From CAZTHC01 sp964613425 (GTDB lineage: Bacteria > Bacillota > Clostridia > TANB77 > CAG-508): a stretch of 53,039 nucleotides of DNA. Shown piece after piece: positions 44,759 to 52,652 of the stretch. Position 1 is the stretch's first letter; each line of letters starts with the position of its first letter. A program made the translations under genes and the position numbers. The notes beneath the pieces are model-generated. The model saw only the letters and a program-made list of their open reading frames with translations, searched no databases and was not told where the DNA came from. The stretch lies in NCBI GenBank assembly GCA_964613425.1, contig CAZTHC010000001.1, forward strand, positions 1-53,039, in the 5' to 3' direction.

Positions 44759-47207
44759 TTAATATATTGCATCTTTTAATATTGGATAACCATTATTTAT
44801 ATTTTGAGTATCTGCTACAAACGGATTTTCCTCATTAGCTCCTTTTAATAGTTCTAAAAATTCTGCAGATTTCATTTCTGTAGCAGTTCTTACTTCATGT
44901 TGTTCTGATTCATCTGCTACAGTTGTTTCATTGTTTTGTGTACCTAAAAAAGTACCCAATTCAGAAGTTAAATAATAATTATTTTCATCAAATCTTGTAT
45001 AGTCTCTATATCTATTTCCTATTAAACTACCTACATATGAACTACCATTAACTGTTCCTATATTATAGCTGTTTTTCATTGTTCCATGACCCCAAAATCC
45101 TATAATTCCTCCAACTTGGTCAGTTCCATTAATTTCACCTTTGTTATAATTATTGTTTAGATTTATTGTTATTGTAAAATTTGTACTAGTGTTTCCTATT
45201 ATTCCTCCAACCTTACTATTTCCTGTAACTTTTGCCAAATTGCAACAATTTCTAATTTCACCTGCGTTACTACTGCCTCCACCTCCTGCAATTCCACCAA
45301 CATTATTACATTCTGCAATAATTTCTCCCATGTTAATACAGTCTGTAACAATTGCATGTGCTGTATTTGCTCCGTATTCCACCTATAGAACTGCTCTGTA
45401 AATTACTAATTCCTTCAACATGAGCTTCAATTTTTCCATAATTATTACATTTTTGCATATTATCAACATATTGATTAGCAACTCCTGCAATTTGAATTCC
45501 TTGATTTGCTACCCCTTCTAATGCAGTTATTTGTGCATCTATATTTCCATAATTTTTGCAATTTAATATGTCTCTAGATCCATATGAAATACCTGAAACA
45601 TGCACAATACTATTTCCTTTACATATTATTTTTCCGTTATTTACACAGTTCTGAACAGTATTACCCCCTAGTCCCATAATTCCTGCTATAGTGGTTTTCC
45701 TGTTACTTTCAGAAGTGATATTACCATTGTTTGTACAATCTACGCTTTCGCCTCCTTTTGTTATTCCTGAAATATATGTTGAATCACTTATATATGTTGC
45801 AAGTTCATTATTTCTATCTTGAAAAGTTATATTAGCATTATTTACAGACTCTCTAACCTTTCCACTTGAGCTAATTCCACACATATATGAAGCATTCGAA
45901 ATAATTTCTCCATTATTTGTACATTTTTTTATTACACAATTTAAATTATCTACAGACTGTGCAATTCCACACACAATAGTATTTTTGCTTAATTCTTCTA
46001 CAGTAAGTTTTCCATTGTTTGTACATTCTTCTATAAGTAATCCATTATAATTTCCTACAATTCCTCCTAAGCTGACATTTCCAATAATTTCTCCATAGTT
46101 ATTACAATTTTTTATTTCACCTGCAGTTTCTTTTCCAACAATTCCTCCAACATATGATTCACTAGTTGTACGGTCTCCATCTAGTACTGCATCGTACTGT
46201 ATTTTCATATAATTTTCTAAATTTGTTAGTTTTGTTGAACTATTACCAACAACTCCTCCAAGCATAATTCTACCATAATTATTTGCTGAAGCTTTTATAA
46301 GTTTTATATCCATATTTCCAGAAGTTTTACAGTTTTCTATTTCGCCTGTAGATATTCCAACAATTCCTCCAATAGTTGAATCTTTTAAACTTAAATTATT
46401 AATATGTTTAATCTCAATTGAAAGACTTGTACAATTAGACAATTTTTGTGATGATGATGCTATAATTCCTCCTGCTACTAATGCTTTTCCATCAGTTTTT
46501 TCTATTGTATTTAATATGCTATGACAATTATTAAGAGGAGTAGAAGAAGTTGACGTTATACAACCAATATAAACATTATCATAGCCTGTGTTTTTATTGT
46601 TAAAATAACTTTCTCTTACTTTTAAGTCTTGTATGTTTCCATAATTGTAACTAAATAACCCTACAGCATAATATTGATTTGAATTCACATATAATCCACC
46701 AATTGTTTTATTTCCACCAAAAAAGTTTCCTTTAAAATCACATCTTGATGCAGAACCAATAGGTATCCAATTATGCTCTGATTGCCACACACCATTTACT
46801 TTCCTTGCACCCATATCCAAATTTGCCATTAAATACACATTTTTATTCTCAAATGTATTTCTAGAATTAACTTGTTCTTCGAACCATTTCAATTGCTCAC
46901 AAGTCCAAATATAGTAATTGTCTCCTTCTGGTATAATTTCTTCTGAAGTACCATCCCATGTATCATCTGGATTAAATGGTTCAACATAGTTATCTTCTGT
47001 GTATTTTTTTAATAGATTATCTACATAATTTAAAGTATCCTGTTCTTCTCCTACGGCTTCAGCTGTCTTTTCTTTTGCTTGTTGTGCTTTTGTAAGTAAA
47101 CCATCCTCATCAAACAATACATTCATTCCTACACCAGCTAATATTAACAATACAATTATTGTTATTACAAGTGCTATTAACGTTATACCTTGATTTTGTT
47201 TTTTCAT
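44759..47207 (-). CDS. Prepilin-like GLUG-repeat surface protein, +1 frameshift at CGG
   Basis: The N-terminus MKKQNQGITLIALVITIIVL resembles a type IV prepilin leader (Gly before the hydrophobic helix), but the usual Glu at position 5 is Ala. A helix follows, then about 700 residues of repeats of the form GGIVG...GEIKNCNNYGEI (GLUG-like beta-helix). Zero frame reaches CGG at 45372-45374 after SSSIGGI and stops soon after. Skipping the C continues GANTAHAIVTDCINMGEI and 190 more residues with the same repeat pattern. The total is about 815 aa. It is probably an exported or pilus-like adhesin. The start follows AAAGGAGAAGC. Confidence 0.82.
45372..45374 (-). other. CGG +1 recoding site in the GLUG surface protein
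   Basis: The zero-frame codons are ATA CGG AGC, reaching a TAA about 12 codons later. The repeat-consistent reading is ATA, (C), GGA, GCA, AAT, giving IGGIGANTAHAIVTDC. Confidence 0.85.
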
Positions 47208-47233
47208 TTTTGCTTCTCCTTTGTAATTAATCT

Positions 47234-47375
47234 GTGGGCGTATACAATACTCCCCTACAGGTTGTAATATATTTGTTTATGATTTATTCATAAGATGTTT
47301 GGACTACATTTTGTTTCGCTCAACAGAACATCAATAAGACATACATGTCATTCTGAGCCTGTCATACATCGTCTT
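47234..47375. repeat. Composite of variant family A and family B repeats
   Basis: The 342-nt gene-free stretch 47208-47549 starts with GTGGGCGTATACAATACTCC, then CCTACAGGTTGTAAT, a variant of the family A tail. A degenerate family B unit follows from 47286 (CATAAGATGTTTGGACTACA, then GTTTCGCTCAAC) and CATGTCATTCTGAGCC. The rest is AT-rich and ends in the rlmH promoter. Confidence 0.65.
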
Positions 47376-47492
47376 ACCAGTGAAGACTCTCAAAAAATCA
47401 TAACCTTTAAAATATAAATAAATCTAACAAATTTCATTATACAATTTTATTTTACATGATAATAAATAATTTTGCAATATTTTTTTACAAAT

Positions 47493-47521
47493 TTGACTTT
47501 GTACAATATATTTTATATAAT
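47493..47521 (+). promoter_or_regulatory. Promoter of rlmH
   Basis: TTGACT (47493-47498) and TATAAT (47516-47521) are 17 nt apart, about 30 nt before the ATG. Confidence 0.75.
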
Positions 47522-47549
47522 TCTAACAATATATTTTAGGAGATTTATT

Positions 47550-48032
47550 ATGCTTAGTATTAATATTATTTGTGTTGGAAAATTAAAAGAAAATTATTTA
47601 AAAGATGCTATTTTAGAATATTCTAAACGTTTGTCAAAATACTGTAATTTAACTATTACTGAACTTTCCGATGAAAAACTTCCAGATAAATTAAACGATA
47701 ATATCATTTTGGATATAAAAAATAAAGAAGCAAAAAAAATATTAAATTCAATAAAAAAGGATTCATATGTTTTTGCATTAGATTTAAGGGGTACTCAATT
47801 TTCTTCAGAGGATTTTTCAAAAAAAATTGATGATATACCATTAAATTTTAGTAGCTCTATTACATTTATTATTGGTGGTACATTAGGATTAACAGATGAA
47901 ATTCTTAATGTTTCAAATGAATTAATTTGTTTTTCTAAAATGACTTTTCCTCATCAATTAATTCGTGTATTTCTTTTAGAACAATTATTTAGAGCATTTA
48001 AAATATCAAAAAAAGAAACTTACCATTGGTAA
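47550..48032 (+). CDS. rlmH: 23S rRNA pseudouridine-1915 N3-methyltransferase RlmH
   Basis: This 160-aa SPOUT methyltransferase modifies helix 69 of 23S rRNA. It starts MLSINIICVGKLKENYLKDAI, with FALDLRGTQFSSE, FIIGGTLGLTDEI and the C-terminal LIRVFLLEQLFRAFKI. I chose ATG 47550 because AGGAG precedes it; the frame is open further upstream but codes low-complexity AT-rich sequence without a ribosome site. The stop codon lies inside the terminator hairpin. Confidence 0.95.
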   Translation: MLSINIICVGKLKENYLKDAILEYSKRLSKYCNLTITELSDEKLPDKLNDNIILDIKNKEAKKILNSIKKDSYVFALDLRGTQFSSEDFSKKIDDIPLNFSSSITFIIGGTLGLTDEILNVSNELICFSKMTFPHQLIRVFLLEQLFRAFKISKKETYHW

Positions 48033-48042
48033 GTTTCTTTTT
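48012..48042. terminator. Bidirectional terminator between rlmH and pgi
   Basis: An 11-bp stem (AGAAACTTACC at 48014-48024 with its complement at 48028-48038) has a 3-nt loop, an A-run to its left and a T-run to its right. Confidence 0.9.
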
Positions 48043-48048
48043 TTGATT

Positions 48049-49356
48049 TTATTTTTTGTATCCTGGTTTTCCTAATAATTCAAACATATTTGTTTTGTAT
48101 TTTTCTACTCCTGGTTGATTAAATGGATTTACTCCTAAAATATTTCCAGACATTGCACATGCCAATTCAAAAAAGTATATCAATTCTCCAATTGCTTCTT
48201 CTGATATTTCTTCTATATTTATGACAACATTCGGAACATTTCCGTCTGTATGAGCCTTTATAGTTCCCTCCATTGCTTTTTTATTTATATAATCTAATGT
48301 TTTTCCAGCTAAGAAATTCAGTCCATCTAAATTTTCTCCATCAGGTTTTACTTTTATATCTGTTTTGGAATTTTCTATACAAAGTACTGTTTCAAATAAA
48401 TTTCTTCTACCTTCTTGTATATATTGACCCATTGAATGTAAATCTGTTGTAAAATCTACTCCTGATGGAAAAATTCCTTTATTATCTTTTCCTTCACTTT
48501 CACCGTATAACTGTTTCCACCATTCTATAAAGTAATGCATTTTAGGTTCATAATTTACCAATATCTCAATATCTTTGCTATTCTTATACAAAATATTTCT
48601 AATTACAGCATATTTATAACAATCATTATATTTTAAATTTTCATCTATATATTTATCTTGTGCAATTTTTGCACCTTTCACAAGTTTATCTATATCTATT
48701 CCAGCTGTTGCAATAGGTAAAAGTCCAACTGCTGTTAAAACAGAATATCTTCCGCCAATATTATCTGGTATTACAAATGTTTCATAATCTTCATCATCTG
48801 CCAATTTTTTTAATGCACCTTTTTTAGCATCTGTTGTAATAAAAATTCTTTTATTTGCTTCTTTTACACCATATTTTGTTTCTAAAATTTCTCTAAAAAT
48901 TCTAAATGCAACTGCTGGTTCTGTAGTAGTACCTGATTTTGAAATAACATTTATAGATACATCTTTATCTGAAATATATTCCATTAAATCATTTATATAA
49001 TTAGGACTCATATTATTTCCAGCATACAATATTTGTGTTGAGTCTTCTTTGCTTAATAAGTTATCAAATGTTCCTGTAAGAGTTTCTATTACTGCTCTTG
49101 CGCCTAAGTATGAGCCACCTATACCTATAACAATTAGAACATCTGAATTTTTTCTAATTGTCTTTGCCGCTTTTTTTATTCTTTCAAATTCTTTTTTATC
49201 ATAATTTGTCGGTAATTCTAGCCAACCTAAAAAATCCTCTTGACTATTTGGATTTTCATGAATTTTATCATGGATTTTCTTCACTTCTGCTTTATATTTC
49301 ATTATTTCTTTTTCTGCAATTCCAGTATAATTTAAATCTAATCTTACTTTTGACAT
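48049..49356 (-). CDS. pgi: Glucose-6-phosphate isomerase
   Basis: Pgi interconverts glucose-6-phosphate and fructose-6-phosphate in glycolysis. It is 435 aa, the short Firmicutes form. Motifs are LIVIGIGGSYLGARAVIE, VISKSGTTTEPAVAFR (phosphate-binding SKSGTT), NIGGRYSVLTAVGLLP and GVNPFNQPGVEKYK with its active-site Gln and Lys. It stands alone between a terminator and an intergenic repeat. Confidence 0.96.
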   Translation of the reverse strand: MSKVRLDLNYTGIAEKEIMKYKAEVKKIHDKIHENPNSQEDFLGWLELPTNYDKKEFERIKKAAKTIRKNSDVLIVIGIGGSYLGARAVIETLTGTFDNLLSKEDSTQILYAGNNMSPNYINDLMEYISDKDVSINVISKSGTTTEPAVAFRIFREILETKYGVKEANKRIFITTDAKKGALKKLADDEDYETFVIPDNIGGRYSVLTAVGLLPIATAGIDIDKLVKGAKIAQDKYIDENLKYNDCYKYAVIRNILYKNSKDIEILVNYEPKMHYFIEWWKQLYGESEGKDNKGIFPSGVDFTTDLHSMGQYIQEGRRNLFETVLCIENSKTDIKVKPDGENLDGLNFLAGKTLDYINKKAMEGTIKAHTDGNVPNVVINIEEISEEAIGELIYFFELACAMSGNILGVNPFNQPGVEKYKTNMFELLGKPGYKK

Positions 49357-49500
49357 TTGTATTACTCCTTTTAAAATAAATTAATATCATTTTAATATAT
49401 AATATTATTTATTTCAACAAAAGTAATCAATTTTTTATTAAATTTTTAATTTGCATATTATTAATGACGCATTTCCAATACAACTTTGCATTTTCATTAT

Positions 49501-49522
49501 GGGTTGTTGAGGACGCCGACTC
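49501..49522. repeat. Intergenic palindromic repeat, family A copy 4 (degenerate)
   Basis: GGGTTGTTG, an AGGA loop and CGCCGACTC form the hairpin, followed by TTACATTTTGCAACAG. Both arms carry changes from the other copies. Confidence 0.75.
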
Positions 49523-49547
49523 TTACATTTTGCAACAGATGATATAT

Positions 49548-50396
49548 TTACCATGTTTTTAATTGCTCCATTATATTTTTATATTTTATATAAAACACAT
49601 CTTTATCCTTTAGGTCTATGCTTTTCTGCAATTCTTTTAAAATCACATATATTTTATTTATTTTATATTCTTTATCTTTTAATGCTTCTAAATCTTCTAA
49701 CACGAACTTTAAATTTTCTTCTGCTAGTCTTAGTTCTTCTGTTATTCCATCCCATTCATCTGAGTTTACTAATGTGTATGCATTTATTATATTCATTTTT
49801 ACTTCTTGAATTTTCTTATCTGAACTTGCTGTTTCCAAATCATTATATATATTAAATAATGCTGAATATAATTTTCCTAAATTTGTTAAAGTTGCTTGCT
49901 TGTCCTCTTTTTTTATATCACCTATACACAAATCAAGTTGTTCGCTAAAAGCTAATATGTTTTCACCACTTACATTTTTCTTGTACAAATCTGCTGTTAT
50001 TACACTCCAAGATAAATATAATTCTTCTATATTGCTTTTAATCGTTTCCCATTCTATATTCTCTCTATCTGTTAATAAAATATTACTTGCTTTTATTTGT
50101 GATATATTTAACGAATTTTTTTGGTTATTTTGTTTGGATTCTCCTGAACTCTTTGAATTACTCTTTTCAGAATTTTCTTCTGTTTCTCCTTGTTTATCAG
50201 GTTCAGAGTCATTACTAGAAGCTTCTACTAAATTAGTTGTTACTTCGTAATTTTCAAAAGAAATTCTATTTAAATCATTCAACATTTGTACTAATTGTGT
50301 ATCTAGGTATTTCACTTGTTTAACAACTTTTTTAGATAATTTTTCTGTTTCATTATTGTTATTGCAACCATATAAACACAAACTAAAAATTAGCAT
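49548..50396 (-). CDS. Putative lipoprotein, unknown function
   Basis: This protein of about 282 aa has a lipobox-like LYGC near its N-terminus, a linker rich in Ser, Glu, Asn and Lys (about residues 65-95), and a mostly helical remainder with repeated Glu/Leu-rich helices. No family is recognised. From ATG 50396 the leader MLIFSLCLYGC lacks a basic region and has no Shine-Dalgarno. An in-frame ATT at 50426, with AAGGTGAG a few bases upstream, would add KSKTKLIII and complete a normal lipoprotein signal. The start may therefore be an ATT codon. A short AT-rich gap separates it from the next gene. Confidence 0.6.
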   Translation of the reverse strand: MLIFSLCLYGCNNNNETEKLSKKVVKQVKYLDTQLVQMLNDLNRISFENYEVTTNLVEASSNDSEPDKQGETEENSEKSNSKSSGESKQNNQKNSLNISQIKASNILLTDRENIEWETIKSNIEELYLSWSVITADLYKKNVSGENILAFSEQLDLCIGDIKKEDKQATLTNLGKLYSALFNIYNDLETASSDKKIQEVKMNIINAYTLVNSDEWDGITEELRLAEENLKFVLEDLEALKDKEYKINKIYVILKELQKSIDLKDKDVFYIKYKNIMEQLKTW

Positions 50397-50537
50397 TATT
50401 ATTATTAATTTTGTTTTACTTTTAATTTAACTCACCTTCTTTTATTTAATTTTATTGTTTCCGAAAAAATTACCTTTTATTCTCTTGTATATATTTATGT
50501 CGTTTTTACAAATAATAAACAAAAAGGAGTTTTAAAA

Positions 50538-50819
50538 TTGAATGTGATTGTTAGTTTATATAGTAATGTAGAAGATGAAATTAAAAATTTTTTAAATAAA
50601 TTTGATAGTGACGAAAAAATTGAATCAATTGATTTAAAATGGCAAAAAAAATATACCAATCCTATCGAGATTGTCGATATAATTGGTACTTTTATAGATA
50701 ATAATTATAAATATAAAATAAATATGTGGATTAGTTTAGATAACGATTTTTTTATTAATGTTACAGATAATAATGCAAATCAAATAATTAAATATTTGTT
50801 TGAAAGATTTCCATATTAA
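50538..50819 (+). CDS. 93-aa hypothetical protein
   Basis: I do not recognise this small soluble protein. It opens with a strand (VIVSLYS), then an acidic helix (NVEDEIKNFLNKFDSD) and strands with Trp and Asp. There is no membrane segment or cysteine. It starts with TTG at 50538, about 9 nt after AAAGGAG. It converges on gpsA, with 6 nt between stop codons. Confidence 0.6.
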   Translation: MNVIVSLYSNVEDEIKNFLNKFDSDEKIESIDLKWQKKYTNPIEIVDIIGTFIDNNYKYKINMWISLDNDFFINVTDNNANQIIKYLFERFPY

Positions 50820-50825
50820 AATTTT

Positions 50826-51812
50826 TTACACTTCGCTTTTAGGTTCTCTTGTCATTAGCATATTTACTGCATCTTGTGGTTTCAAATCATTATACAATAC
50901 ATCGTATACAGCTTCTACAATAGGCATATTTACATTATATTTTTTTGCCAATTCATATGCTACTTCTATATTGTCAATACTTTCTATTGTCATTCCAACT
51001 TCTTTTCTAGTTTCTTCTATGGTTTTACCTTCTCCTATTAGTTTTCCGGCCCTTCTATTTCTACTATGTTCACTTAAACATGTTACTACCAAATCTCCTA
51101 GTCCAGTTAAACCATACAGAGTATCTTTTTGTGCTCCCATTTTTATTCCCATTCTTGTAATTTCTGTTAGTCCTCTAGTAATTAATGCTGCAAAAGTATT
51201 GTCTCCTAGACCTAAACCTGCTGTAATTCCTGCGCAAAAGGCTATAATGTTTTTTAATGCTCCCCCAAGTTCTACTCCTTTTACATCTGTTGAAGTATAT
51301 ATTCTTACAGTTTCGCTCATAAAATTCTCTTGAATATCTTTTAATATTTCTTCATGTTTAGAAGCAATTACTAAAGCTGTAGGGATTCCTATTGAAACTT
51401 CTTCTGCATGACTTGGTCCAGATAAAACTCCTACTTTTGAATTTGGTAGTTCATCTTCTACTACTTCTGCCAATGTTTTTAGTGTATTAGCCTCAAATCC
51501 TTTTGAGCATACAATTATTGATTGATTTGTTATGTATTGTTTGCATTTACTAATTGTGTCTCTTACAAATTTCGAAGGGGTAACAACAAGTAATATGTCT
51601 GTGTTTTCTATTACTTCTTCATAATTCAAACTGCACATTACATTATCTGGTATGACAGCACTTGGTAAAAATATGCATTTTCTTTCTTTATTTATTAAAT
51701 CTGCCTCTTCTTGTGCAAAAGACCATATTTTAATATTATGTCCTAAACCTGCTAGATGAATAGATAATGCTACTCCCCAACTTCCACTTCCTATAATTCC
51801 TATATTTTTCAT
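50826..51812 (-). CDS. gpsA: Glycerol-3-phosphate dehydrogenase [NAD(P)+]
   Basis: GpsA reduces dihydroxyacetone phosphate to sn-glycerol-3-phosphate for phospholipid synthesis. It is 328 aa. The Rossmann motif is IGIIGSGSWGVALSIHLAG at the N-terminus. VCSKGFE and LSGPSHAEEV follow, then GVELGGALKNIIAF with the catalytic Lys, and ALITRGLTEI and GLTGLGDLVVTC. It lies next to plsY and der, the usual Firmicutes order, although a repeat-rich 190-nt gap separates it from plsY. Confidence 0.96.
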   Translation of the reverse strand: MKNIGIIGSGSWGVALSIHLAGLGHNIKIWSFAQEEADLINKERKCIFLPSAVIPDNVMCSLNYEEVIENTDILLVVTPSKFVRDTISKCKQYITNQSIIVCSKGFEANTLKTLAEVVEDELPNSKVGVLSGPSHAEEVSIGIPTALVIASKHEEILKDIQENFMSETVRIYTSTDVKGVELGGALKNIIAFCAGITAGLGLGDNTFAALITRGLTEITRMGIKMGAQKDTLYGLTGLGDLVVTCLSEHSRNRRAGKLIGEGKTIEETRKEVGMTIESIDNIEVAYELAKKYNVNMPIVEAVYDVLYNDLKPQDAVNMLMTREPKSEV

Positions 51813-51835
51813 TTTATTCTCCTTATCAATTTTTA

Positions 51836-51990
51836 TTTGTTGGCGTATGCTATACGTTCATACAAATTGCAATAATTCCATTGTGGGTCGTCGAGGACGC
51901 CAACCCCTACAGTTTGCAATATGTTTTTTATAATTTATCTATGAGATGTTTTTCGACTTCACTTCGTTTCGCTCAACATTACATTCTACA
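51836..51990. repeat. Family A copy 5 plus family B element
   Basis: TTGGCGTATGCTATACG (variant A-type) is followed by GGGTCGTCG, an AGGA loop and CGCCAACCC at 51885-51906. CTACAGTTTGCAATATG comes next, then a family B unit (ATCTATGAGATGTTTTTCGA, TTCGTTTCGCTCAAC). The two families occur together here, as near 42430-42680. Confidence 0.8.
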
Positions 51991-52000
51991 TATATATTGT

Positions 52001-52630
52001 TTATTTTAAACTTTTTGAACCTAATTTACTTTCCGTTCCGCTTAATATTCTTTTCAAATTACTTCTATGATTAAATATTACAAGAGCAGCTATTGCTATA
52101 CCAAATATTATATAACTTCCATCTACTAAATAATTTGCATGTATAAAAACTGTTAATACTGGAAATAGTACTGCCGCCATAATTGATCCCAATGATACCA
52201 TTCTTGTTAGCACCATTAAAACTAATGCAAATACTAAACAAATTAAACCTATTTGCCAATTTAATATTAGTAACACCCCTAATGCTGTTGCTACCCCTTT
52301 TCCTCCTCTAAATCCAAAGAAAATAGGAAAAGTATGTCCTAGTATTGAAAAGAATCCCGCTAATTGAACTAATGTTGCTCCATTGATTTCTGTAAATATT
52401 TTTCCAACAATGAATGCTATAAGAATTGCTACTACTCCTTTTAAAATATCACAAATCAATGTAAGTGCTGCAACTTTTTTCCCAACTGTTCTTAGTACAT
52501 TTGTACTTCCCGCATTTTTGCTTCCTTTATCTCTAACGTCAAATCCTGCAAATTTCTTACTAAATATTACTGAAAAACTTATGCTTCCTATACAATAAGC
52601 CAAAATTGAAATTATAACATATGGTACCAT
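52001..52630 (-). CDS. plsY: Glycerol-3-phosphate acyltransferase PlsY
   Basis: PlsY transfers acyl groups from acyl-phosphate to glycerol-3-phosphate at the membrane. It is 209 aa with five hydrophobic segments and the three family motifs: GSISFSVIFSKKFAGFDVRDKGSKNAGSTN (motif 1), LGHTFPIFFGFRGGKGVAT (motif 2) and a late VIFNHRSNLKRILSGTE (motif 3). It works with GpsA, encoded next door, to make lysophosphatidic acid. Confidence 0.95.
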   Translation of the reverse strand: MVPYVIISILAYCIGSISFSVIFSKKFAGFDVRDKGSKNAGSTNVLRTVGKKVAALTLICDILKGVVAILIAFIVGKIFTEINGATLVQLAGFFSILGHTFPIFFGFRGGKGVATALGVLLILNWQIGLICLVFALVLMVLTRMVSLGSIMAAVLFPVLTVFIHANYLVDGSYIIFGIAIAALVIFNHRSNLKRILSGTESKLGSKSLK

Positions 52631-52652
52631 GTGTTTTATCCTCCTTTAAAAT

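Noticed and set aside
12091..45374. The seven CGG breaks as sequencing or assembly errors
   Set aside because: Random indels would vary in base, phase and position and would favour homopolymers. Here all seven are the same base in the same codon phase, before Gly, in otherwise perfect genes, and no break occurs at any other codon. Read-level checking is still needed, so this is the main alternative rather than fully excluded.
12091..45374. The broken genes as pseudogenes
   Set aside because: Downstream parts show no stops or lost motifs, operon structure is intact, and the genes (sigF, prkC, gerAA, RluA-family) are core for a spore-former whose other sporulation genes here are intact.
12091..45374. 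CGG reassigned to another amino acid (as known for Trp or Gln in some Firmicutes)
   Set aside because: Reassignment keeps the frame, but at all seven sites the zero frame reaches a stop soon afterward and only the +1 frame is homologous.
12091..45374. -1 or +2 frameshifting instead of +1
   Set aside because: A -1 or +2 shift would duplicate a base or drop two, and would place the following reading in the frame that is not open at these sites. Only a single-base skip joins the two open frames without extra or missing conserved residues.
47472..47549. N-terminal extension of rlmH
   Set aside because: The extra 26 codons overlap the promoter, have no ribosome site and are not part of the family; the ATG at 47550 has AGGAG in place.
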